Assembly: GCA_014380705.1 (NCBI GenBank) | Contig: JACMJI010000096.1 | Location: 1-5,790, forward strand | Reading direction: 5' to 3' | Source: Gorillibacterium sp. | GTDB lineage: Bacteria > Bacillota > Bacilli > Paenibacillales > NBRC-103111 | DNA length: 5,790 bases | Part shown: positions 1-5,790 of the stretch, piece by piece | How positions within the stretch are numbered: position 1 is the first letter of the stretch | How the letters are laid out: each line of letters starts with the position of its first letter | Made by a program: the position numbers and the translations under genes | Notes under the pieces: generated by a model | What the model saw: the letters and a program-made list of their open reading frames with translations, nothing else | Database searches by the model: none | What the model was told of the DNA's origin: nothing

Positions 1-126
1 CTATTTGATCTTAATGCTGAGGTTGAATTGTGGACACGGGCGGGGCATATTAAAGTGAAATTACATAAAGGCGTGGATATCCGTAGGTTTGACATGCTCA
101 TTGCTAACGCACTTTTGGTGGACTAA
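1..126 (+). CDS. C-terminal fragment of an unrecognised protein
   Basis: Frame 1 is open from the window edge to a TAA at 124-126 and gives 41 residues. They include the stretches VELWTRAGHIKVKLHKG and VDIRRFDMLIANALLVD. The piece alternates short beta-type hydrophobic stretches with basic residues and ends in an amphipathic helix-like segment, as expected for the end of a small globular domain. I do not recognise the family. The C-terminal toxin domain of a large secreted or polymorphic toxin is one possibility, but nothing here proves it. The gene converges on the minus-strand GH42-like gene and is separated from it by the hairpin at 205-235. The sequence shows only the open frame and its stop; that it is coding is inferred from the natural-looking residue mix. 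Confidence 0.6.
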   Translation, partial: LFDLNAEVELWTRAGHIKVKLHKGVDIRRFDMLIANALLVD

Positions 127-204
127 TTGGGAGAGGGTGCCAGTTCAAGAGCGCTCGAACCCTACATTCAAATTCGTAACGTCACTGGTTTCTTAGGCAG
201 TCTA

Positions 205-235
205 AAAACCCTCAGAGAATATCTCTGAGGGTTTT
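205..235. terminator. Bidirectional rho-independent terminator
   Basis: A perfect 14-bp inverted repeat, AAAACCCTCAGAGA and its complement, encloses a 3-base loop (ATA). The GC-rich core of the stem is flanked by A residues on one side and T residues on the other, so the transcript from either strand ends in a stem followed by a U run. It lies 78 bases after the stop of the plus-strand gene and 10 bases past the stop of the minus-strand GH42-like gene. It can therefore end both converging transcripts. Confidence 0.9.
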
Positions 236-245
236 CTAGCATCCG

Positions 246-2396
246 TTACTTAAGCCATTCGCCAGTTTCATTATCTAAGAAAGTCGTAGATATAGGCTCT
301 AAGGTTACGTGTACCTTTTTCCCATTCTTGAGGGTGATTTCTCTTAGGCCGCCATCTTTCGTGTGAATAGCTAGAATGCCGCTGCCCGAATAGATGACAT
401 CTCCATCGTCGTTATGGATGTGTGCGCCGCTTTCTCGGAAGATGCTGCGCAGTACATCCGAGGAGGTGATTGGAATACTACTGAACCAGACCACACTGTC
501 CCCGAGCTTCTTCTTCACCATCGCCGATTCGCCCGACCCTGCCAGTTCCCCAACAACTTCGGCCTCAGGGTCCTCTGTAACAAAGAATGGCTCACAAGGT
601 CCCCAGGTTCCAGAGGCTGCGATCATCTTCGGTTCTGCGGTCCATACGACTTGAGGGTTGTCCGGGCATTTGCCTTTTACAACATGAATTCCTGTTACAT
701 CGCTGATAAAGTCATCACTGTTTCTTTGACCATTTGTGTATCCCGGAGCTGTGTAGAAGACAACATGTCTTCCGTTGCTCGCAACACGACTACGGATAAA
801 TTCCCTCTCGCTGTCGGAGAGAAGCAGTGTATTACCGAAGATGACTGTGCGATACTGACTTAAGTCCACCTTCTGCAGATCGGTCAAGAAGATCATATCA
901 AACGCGGCGCCACTATGGAAAACTGCCGCCGCGGCCATGTTGATCGCCACCGGGTCAATTACGGGATCCTGCTCTGCTAGATAATAGAAGCAGCGTGTGT
1001 CATACACGAGCAGAACATCCGCTTGCGGTGCCAATTCCTTCTTGTAATATCGATCGAAAAGCGCCTTCATATTGCCAATGGCGTCCAATAATACCGGGTG
1101 GTCCCACCAGCCACTAACCAGCGTTGGGCCGAAATCGTAATACCATAAGCCCATGCCCCGGGTGAAGGATTGGGCCACATTGCGCCTGATCAGCGCTATA
1201 TTCTCCTGCATCGTGCGACTGCTCATCTTAAGCGGCATGTCATGAGGATAGCCCCACATGGTGTATGTATCCATCTCATCAAGCCAAAGCTTGCCATTCA
1301 CGCGACAGGATTCCAGAACACCGCGGGATTGACCTGTGCACCCGATCTCAAAATGTTTATCGCCGTAAGCCTGAGGAGCACTAAGATAATCTACATACTC
1401 AGATTCCAGTACTCGATGCGGTTCAAGGTGACCGCCGGCAGCTTGTTTGCCAAACAGGTTGAAAAAATAGCCATAAAAGGTTCCTGTGACAAGGGGTCTT
1501 GGCCAGTTTTCCTTGCATACCTTACAGAACTGGATGATATCATCTGCTACCGCCTGATGCTGACATTCATAGTAATCGGAAACCTTTCGCTGGGTCTGTG
1601 GATTTCTGAAAATGCCATCCTCGAGATGCTTTCGTTCGTCTTTGCCCGGTACTGTTGCTGTATCGAAGCTCACCTCAGGGCTGTTCCATGCTGCACTCAG
1701 CGTTTCCACATTCCCGTATTTTTGCTTCAGCCACTTCCTGAAATGGGAGGTCATCGCAATACCCGTGTCTCCCACATGATCGATAAATCCCCAGTAATGC
1801 CATTCCCCGTATACGCCACAGGCGGGCTGAATACCGGCGAGACAGTCTCCCTCCGGTTCATTAGCCATCAATTGGCAGAACAAACCTAACTTCTCAGAGG
1901 CGACAGCCAACCACTCCGCAGAAGCAAGACTGACTCTAGGGAAGTTAATAAGGTCCCCTTCAAGCGGTCTCCTTAGGCCCCCCCAATCTGCTAAAGGTTC
2001 TTCGATTATCGATTCGCCCTCGTAGCCTACACATTCCTCCGGGTGACGGTCCAGCCACCAGCGAGGTGGATTTACGTGCAATCGAATAAACACAGCAGGT
2101 TGATCACATACATCCATGATCCCCCGCAGTTGCTTCTTAGCCATTTCCACGGAAAACGAACCGTCTTCAAACCACATATGCTCCAGCCATAAATCGACCT
2201 GATAAAGCTTAAACCCGATTTTGGCAAAGTTATTAAGGTTCCAGCGTGGCATTTCCTCCCATGTCCAACGCCCACCTGGACAATCCGTCAATGAATGAAA
2301 TTCAGGGTTCGTTGGCTCATCATTAATGAATAGGGTGGGTCTCCCTTTAAACATCTCCACTTTTGCAGAACACTTTATTTTATCGCTCATCATCAT
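246..2396 (-). CDS. GH42-like glycoside hydrolase (beta-galactosidase-type), cytoplasmic
   Basis: This 716-residue protein probably hydrolyses beta-linked glycosides, most likely terminal galactosides or related sugars, from imported oligosaccharides. Residues about 20-450 read as a (beta/alpha)8 barrel of clan GH-A. Candidate catalytic residues are E198 in GVYGEWHYWG (acid/base) and E374 in KLWLDEMDTY (nucleophile). Residues about 458-640 form an alternating hydrophobic-strand domain beginning ADVLLVYDTR. It resembles the Rossmann-like trimerisation domain of GH42 enzymes, and a small beta domain follows to the end. The length matches GH42 enzymes (about 650-700). No signal peptide is present, so it should be intracellular. 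Three ATG codons occur in tandem (2396, 2393, 2390). AAGGAAGGGAG upstream suits either the first or the third, so the start is uncertain by two codons. The exact family and substrate are inference, because the acid/base motif is not the usual N-E-Y/F-G of typical GH42. The gene lies 81 bases downstream of the AraC-type regulator. Confidence 0.85.
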   Translation of the reverse strand: MMMSDKIKCSAKVEMFKGRPTLFINDEPTNPEFHSLTDCPGGRWTWEEMPRWNLNNFAKIGFKLYQVDLWLEHMWFEDGSFSVEMAKKQLRGIMDVCDQPAVFIRLHVNPPRWWLDRHPEECVGYEGESIIEEPLADWGGLRRPLEGDLINFPRVSLASAEWLAVASEKLGLFCQLMANEPEGDCLAGIQPACGVYGEWHYWGFIDHVGDTGIAMTSHFRKWLKQKYGNVETLSAAWNSPEVSFDTATVPGKDERKHLEDGIFRNPQTQRKVSDYYECQHQAVADDIIQFCKVCKENWPRPLVTGTFYGYFFNLFGKQAAGGHLEPHRVLESEYVDYLSAPQAYGDKHFEIGCTGQSRGVLESCRVNGKLWLDEMDTYTMWGYPHDMPLKMSSRTMQENIALIRRNVAQSFTRGMGLWYYDFGPTLVSGWWDHPVLLDAIGNMKALFDRYYKKELAPQADVLLVYDTRCFYYLAEQDPVIDPVAINMAAAAVFHSGAAFDMIFLTDLQKVDLSQYRTVIFGNTLLLSDSEREFIRSRVASNGRHVVFYTAPGYTNGQRNSDDFISDVTGIHVVKGKCPDNPQVVWTAEPKMIAASGTWGPCEPFFVTEDPEAEVVGELAGSGESAMVKKKLGDSVVWFSSIPITSSDVLRSIFRESGAHIHNDDGDVIYSGSGILAIHTKDGGLREITLKNGKKVHVTLEPISTTFLDNETGEWLK

Positions 2397-2414
2397 ACTC
2401 CCTTCCTTGTCTAA

Positions 2415-2427
2415 TCCTATTATAGGA
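2415..2427 (-). promoter_or_regulatory. Possible promoter -10 with overlapping inverted repeat for the GH42-like gene
   Basis: In the 81-base gap between the regulator and the GH42-like gene, the minus strand carries TATAAT (2424-2419). It is centred in the inverted repeat TCCTATAATAGGA, which has 6-bp arms around one central base. It lies about 23 bases before the first ATG. This would be a good -10 box overlapped by an operator-like palindrome and would allow the gene its own regulated transcript. No convincing -35 TTGACA is present at 16-18 bases upstream, so an activator would be needed. Activation by the adjacent AraC protein is inference. Confidence 0.35.
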
Positions 2428-2477
2428 GGGAAAGCAGGTTGGTTAGTTCACATTATTATTGCAAATAGGGTACGATT

Positions 2478-3293
2478 TTATTGTGTTTCAAGGTACTCCG
2501 TAGGTGTACATTTCTTATACTTCTTAAATAATCGAACAAAGTATCCGTAATGGTTGAAGCCCACCTCTGTAGAGGCATCCAATGCCTTGCACTTCTTCAT
2601 TTTCATTAATGTGCATGCCTTATTGATTCGATAAATATTAATATATTCCACAAAAGTTTTTTGCGTTAGGGTCTTGAATAGTTTGCAAAAATGAGACTCG
2701 CTCATATTTACATGGCTTGCAACATCATGCAACGTAATCTTCTCGCTATAATGGGTGTGCAAAAAGGTTAGTGCTTTTTTGATGATAGCTGCACTATGTT
2801 CGTTAGCGCGACGCGATTCGTCACCGTTTTTTACTAGCTGATGGTTAGAAATAATCTGAAAGAGGATACGGTATAATGACGCCTTTACCGCAAGCTCAAA
2901 TCCAAGAGGCTTCTGTTCGAACATTTGAATCATTTCAAGGATTTGTTTAATCATGTCCTTTTCCCATGGATGTTCATTCTTGATAACTTTAGGCAGCTTG
3001 TACTTCTTTTTGAGCAGGGGGTCAAAAAAGCTAGAGTGAACCGAATCCATTAAACCACCCACAGGAAGATCGAGCTCGAACAGAATCGCATAATACTTGC
3101 ATCCAGACTGCTTGGTGTTTACTCCACAATGCAGCTCCTCATTGCTGATGAGCAATGCTTGTCCCGCTCCGATCTCATAATGCTGATCCTGTACAAAGAA
3201 AGCGGCACTGCCCTCCGCAATATAAATAATCTCAAATGCTGTATGCCAATGAATCGTATGCTGAACGGGGTTATCTGGGGTAAACAGGTGCAT
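2478..3293 (-). CDS. AraC-family transcriptional regulator (cupin plus HTH)
   Basis: This is a 271-residue DNA-binding regulator that probably senses a sugar and controls the two flanking hydrolase genes. Residues about 10-80 form the small beta-barrel (cupin) ligand domain, with H15-W-H17 and the FFVQDQHYEIGAGQALLI strand pair. Residues 170-271 form the double helix-turn-helix module. Its first helix pair is KITLHDVASHVNMSESHFCK. The second ends in the family signature EVGFNHYGYFVRLFKKY followed by TPTEYL. No signal peptide or membrane segment is seen. The ATG at 3293 has no ribosome binding site. The same frame stays open upstream and reads ESIDGLFPIV directly before that Met, which looks like genuine regulator sequence. 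The true start may therefore be the ATA at 3347, which has a G-rich AAGGGGGG ahead of it, or an ATG may have been lost there. The gene lies 138 bases after the GH-D-like gene and 81 before the GH42-like gene. Confidence 0.85.
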   Translation of the reverse strand: MHLFTPDNPVQHTIHWHTAFEIIYIAEGSAAFFVQDQHYEIGAGQALLISNEELHCGVNTKQSGCKYYAILFELDLPVGGLMDSVHSSFFDPLLKKKYKLPKVIKNEHPWEKDMIKQILEMIQMFEQKPLGFELAVKASLYRILFQIISNHQLVKNGDESRRANEHSAAIIKKALTFLHTHYSEKITLHDVASHVNMSESHFCKLFKTLTQKTFVEYINIYRINKACTLMKMKKCKALDASTEVGFNHYGYFVRLFKKYKKCTPTEYLETQ

Positions 3294-3431
3294 GACGATC
3301 GGAAATAAGCCATCAATCGATTCATGTTTATCGTATTCCTCTAGTATGATGACGGAACCCCCCTTAATAATCAGACTGACGTTTCTATTCTATCCACCCT
3401 TAGAGGACAGAAATGGGTAAGGGGTAAAAGG

Positions 3432-4967
3432 TTATTCTTGCAATCCTTCTTTTTGACGGTAAGCTATCCAACGATCTGCCCATAGTTTATAATCCTCTTC
3501 TGTAAAAGATTCGTAAGTACGGGTACCTTCACCCCATACACCTTGCGTATGCCAAGTAGCAGGTATGCCTAGTTCAGGTTGAACAAGCATATACTCCCGC
3601 CATTGCCCAATATCGTACATCCACCAGTTATCCGTATTGATCAGCCAGTCGGAAACAGCCCTGGCAATTGATGAACGGTACCGGGCTTGTTCCAGTATAT
3701 TCGGCTCTTTATAGGACCAATCATTCAAACGCAGTACGTCGGTTACATCTGCAAAATACGGATGGGGGCAGTTCGTCATAACCATTGCATCTGGTTTTGC
3801 TTTTTTGGCTGTCTCATAAATAAGTAATAAATATTCGTGAAGCAGCTCCAAACCCCACTTATTCCCGCTTTTTTGATATCCAGAAGAGAGTGGGACTACA
3901 CCCGTGAAGTCAATAAAAAAACCATCCAGATCATATCCATCGGGACTAAGCAACCTTGTGATGTCTTCTATCACTTGTGCCCGGAACTCTGGATTCTCCG
4001 GATCAAGCACAACGGGATTTCCCTCTTGATCACGAATACACCATTCTTTGGGGGCACCATCGTAATTCCATAATCCCCACCAGGCTATGAGGTGACGACC
4101 CGCTTGATGATGCCATTTTGCAAAGCCGCCCAAATCAGGATACCGATTCTCATCTGGGATTAAGCGATAACGATGTTTCTGCCACTTGTCTGACAGACTA
4201 ACGACCCCAACCGGGATCTGATGGTCGAGCAATGTTTGCAGCCAACGCCGCTGATTCATTTCATTCTCATAGCTTGTTAAGAAAGAGGTTTGTTCCTTAT
4301 ATGGCGTATGCTGCTCCTGTTGATGGGTGGACCACTGATCGCCCCATGTACAGAGAAACGTATCCTTCCACCATTAGGCGGGTTGGCGGTTGGGTGTCGG
4401 TGCCCACTCGATGGTTCGCAACAGCTCAGCGTACTTTGAAATCACTTCGTAGGGTTCCTTACACCCGGATTTACTGAAGAACAAGGTACATGCTTCACCT
4501 TCAGCTTCATAATAACCGTCATAAATGACTTCTAGTTTGTAGCTTCCGTCACCTGAAGGACGATAAGTCCAACCAGAGTAAAGATTCTTTCCCGGTTTGG
4601 CAGCCAAGGCTATGCCATACCATAAACTCCCGATACGAACAGGGAAGACAAACGGAGGGGGGGTGAAAAACCAATTATCTCCGAATCTTCTGTCTGGATG
4701 TTGAAATGTGAAACCCAAATTCATGGTATGACTGCGATGCGCATATTTGATATCCTCATTGTTGGGTGCAACGACAAGAAACTCTTCAAAATTTAAATTG
4801 CTTGCGAAAGAGGTCACAATTTTATTGACCTTTCCTGCCCCCTGAAGAGAAAAAGTATAGCTTAGCCATTCGTCATTTAGAGTAAATTCATTTACAGAGC
4901 CAGTAAAAAGTCCCTGTGTCATTTCTACGGAAACCTTAGGCTTCATAGCTCCCCATACAGTTGTCAT
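3432..4967 (-). pseudogene. Clan GH-D-like glycoside hydrolase split by an in-frame TAA
   Basis: One continuous frame of 511 codons is broken only by a TAA at 4376-4374 (codon 198). Codons 1-197 encode an N-terminal beta-sandwich rich in aromatic residues, including WFFTPPPFVFPV and SLWYGIALA. Directly after the stop the frame continues WWKDTFLCTWGDQ, the linker and first barrel strand typical of GH36/raffinose-synthase-like enzymes. A TIM barrel follows. Candidate catalytic residues are D353 in DGFFIDFTG (nucleophile) and D416 in R-L-N-D (clan GH-D acid/base pattern). An intact product would act on alpha-linked sugars, probably alpha-galactosides; substrate is inference. The chosen ATG at 4967 has GAGGA upstream; a TTG at 4976 is the alternative. 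The downstream piece could restart at the ATG at 4259, but it lacks a clear ribosome binding site there and would lose the first barrel strand. The C-terminal beta domain usual in this clan is short or absent. The stop may be a real nonsense mutation or a sequencing error. Confidence 0.8.
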
Positions 4968-5006
4968 CCTTAGCAATTCCTCGCTTTCATTCTATACGAT
5001 TTGTTT

Positions 5007-5711
5007 TCAAAACATCTTCGAATGAGGGACTAAGCTAATAATAATCTCACTAACAATAATTGCAATCATTCCAAATAAGGCGCTAAGGTATATCGCACGT
5101 ATGTATAAACGGCCAGCTGCAATGGTTGAACTTTTTAAAAGCTTGATTCCAAAGAAGAGGATCATCACGTCTGTGATCGAAATGATGATCAGGTAACTGG
5201 TTCCAAGTAGATTCAAGAAGACGGGGAGAAAGCTGAATAGGGCAACGAGAACAAATAGCAAGGTCGAAATGCGAAGAGCATTCTTCTTCCCGATAAGGAT
5301 CGCAATCGATTTTACATTTCGCATCTTGTCACCCTCGATGTCCATTGCATCTGCTGCAATTTCCTCGCCAAGATCAAAAAGGAATACAATTAGACTGAGG
5401 ATCCAAACAGCAATATTCCATGGTTCTTTAGCGGCAATACCCCCAAGGATAAAAGTAATCGCAACCGAGGAAGCGACCAATAAATTACCCAGCAACCCTA
5501 CTTCTTTCAACTTCCAATTATACAAGAAACCGATCATCCAAAAAACAATAAATAATAAAACCGCCAACTTATCAATAAAAAATGAGGATGCCAACCCGAT
5601 CAGTGTCGTGAAGATAATCGCAGTAATTTCGCCCTTTAAGGCGCACAAGGACGCCGACAGGAGTTTGTCCATGCGTATAAATAACCCGAGAAACAAGGAA
5701 TGATTTCCCAC
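5007..5711 (-). CDS. UbiA-family prenyltransferase, N-terminally truncated (probable remnant)
   Basis: This is an integral membrane protein of 234 residues with about seven hydrophobic segments (roughly 28-46, 50-64, 73-92, 98-115, 148-170, 172-192, 205-227). It carries the second Asp-rich motif of UbiA prenyltransferases, D121-x-x-D124-x-x-G-D128, preceded by FDLGEEIAADAM. The spacing and the GFLYNWKLKEVGLLGNL loop resemble the archaeal-type geranylgeranylglyceryl-phosphate transferase branch. Such enzymes transfer a prenyl chain to an acceptor in the membrane using Mg2+ held by two Asp motifs. The first motif (N-D-x-x-D), expected some 125 residues before the second, is missing together with one or two membrane helices; family members are normally about 280-300 residues. 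The start is a GTG at 5711 without a ribosome binding site, and an in-frame TGA lies just upstream. The fragment is probably inactive. It ends 39 bases before the GH-D-like gene on the same strand, with no evident functional link. Confidence 0.65.
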   Translation of the reverse strand: MGNHSLFLGLFIRMDKLLSASLCALKGEITAIIFTTLIGLASSFFIDKLAVLLFIVFWMIGFLYNWKLKEVGLLGNLLVASSVAITFILGGIAAKEPWNIAVWILSLIVFLFDLGEEIAADAMDIEGDKMRNVKSIAILIGKKNALRISTLLFVLVALFSFLPVFLNLLGTSYLIIISITDVMILFFGIKLLKSSTIAAGRLYIRAIYLSALFGMIAIIVSEIIISLVPHSKMF

Positions 5712-5743
5712 CTGTTTAAATACAATTCATTAAGACAAGTGGT

Positions 5744-5750
5744 AAGGAGG
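5744..5750 (+). promoter_or_regulatory. Strong Shine-Dalgarno site AAGGAGG
   Basis: AAGGAGG is a full match to the 16S anti-Shine-Dalgarno sequence of Bacillales and sits 8 bases before an ATG at 5759. It fixes the start of the plus-strand gene that leaves the window. A TACAAT at 5721-5726 could be its -10 box, but no -35 partner is visible. Confidence 0.75.
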
Positions 5751-5758
5751 TTGTTTCT

Positions 5759-5790
5759 ATGTTGCCGAGTCTTTTAGTACAGATCGCTTA
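5759..5790 (+). CDS. Start of an unidentified plus-strand gene (partial)
   Basis: Only the first ten complete codons are visible, reading MLPSLLVQIA, after which the window ends. The call rests on the ideal ribosome binding site and spacing rather than on the protein. The hydrophobic beginning would fit a membrane or exported protein, but it is too short to judge. The gene diverges from the truncated prenyltransferase, and its leader lies where the missing 5' part of that gene should be. Confidence 0.6.
   Translation, partial: MLPSLLVQIA

Noticed and set aside
143..160. GTTCAAGAGCGCTCGAAC inverted repeat resembling a tRNA T-arm or attachment site
   Set aside because: The symmetry is broken by a two-base bulge, and no cloverleaf can be formed around it. 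No second copy was seen.
1170..1889. Plus-strand open frame of 239 codons antisense to the GH42-like gene
   Set aside because: It lies wholly inside a well-supported gene, has no ribosome binding site, and its protein is rich in Cys and His with no domain pattern. It is a shadow frame. The same applies to the plus-strand frames at 394-654 and 414-863.
3119..3325. Minus-strand frame starting at an ATG (3325) behind AGAGGA
   Set aside because: The ribosome-binding-like sequence is tempting, but the frame overlaps the regulator's cupin domain out of frame and its 68-residue product has no sensible composition.
3397..3424. CCCTTA/TAAGGG hairpin between the GH-D-like gene and the regulator
   Set aside because: It has only six pairs with a 15-base loop and no following U run on the minus strand, so it is not a credible terminator.
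4965..5006. Possible catabolite-repression (cre) site or promoter before the GH-D-like gene
   Set aside because: TGAAAGCG matches only the left half of a cre site, and the TTGAAA and TAGAAT boxes are only about 10 bases apart.
5269..5703. Plus-strand frame of 144 codons opposite the prenyltransferase
   Set aside because: It is the antisense of membrane-segment codons, with no ribosome binding site. The minus strand encodes recognisable UbiA motifs.

Overview
The window looks like a chromosomal stretch of a low-to-mid GC Gram-positive bacterium of the Bacillales, most likely Paenibacillus or a close relative. This is inferred from a strong AAGGAGG ribosome binding site, the style of the AraC-type regulator, and the pairing of that regulator with large cytoplasmic glycoside hydrolases. 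No species can be named from the sequence.

Layout. At the left edge the last 41 codons of an unrecognised plus-strand gene (1-126) run into a perfect 14-bp hairpin with A and T flanks (205-235). This hairpin can act as a bidirectional terminator between two convergent transcription units. Everything from 246 to 5711 is on the minus strand. In transcription order it holds a UbiA-type membrane prenyltransferase missing its N-terminus (5711-5007), a clan GH-D-like (alpha-galactosidase/raffinose-synthase type) hydrolase gene split by an in-frame TAA (4967-3432), an AraC-family regulator (3293-2478), and an intact 716-residue GH42-like hydrolase (2396-246). At the right edge a plus-strand gene begins at 5759 behind an excellent ribosome binding site and runs out of the window.

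How the genes fit together. The regulator lies between two carbohydrate-active enzymes, the classic arrangement for a local sugar-responsive AraC protein. The inferred module is a GH-D-like enzyme plus a GH42-like enzyme, acting on alpha- and beta-linked residues of an unknown oligosaccharide, under one regulator. No transporter or sensor kinase is visible here. The prenyltransferase remnant does not belong to that pathway by any visible logic.

Main point of interest. The locus looks as if it is decaying from its upstream end. The prenyltransferase lacks its first Asp-rich motif, the GH-D-like gene carries one nonsense codon but no frameshift, and the regulator's open frame continues upstream to an ATA codon where an ATG would be expected. 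Only the GH42-like gene appears whole. I saw no convincing new defence, mobile, CRISPR or RNA-based system.
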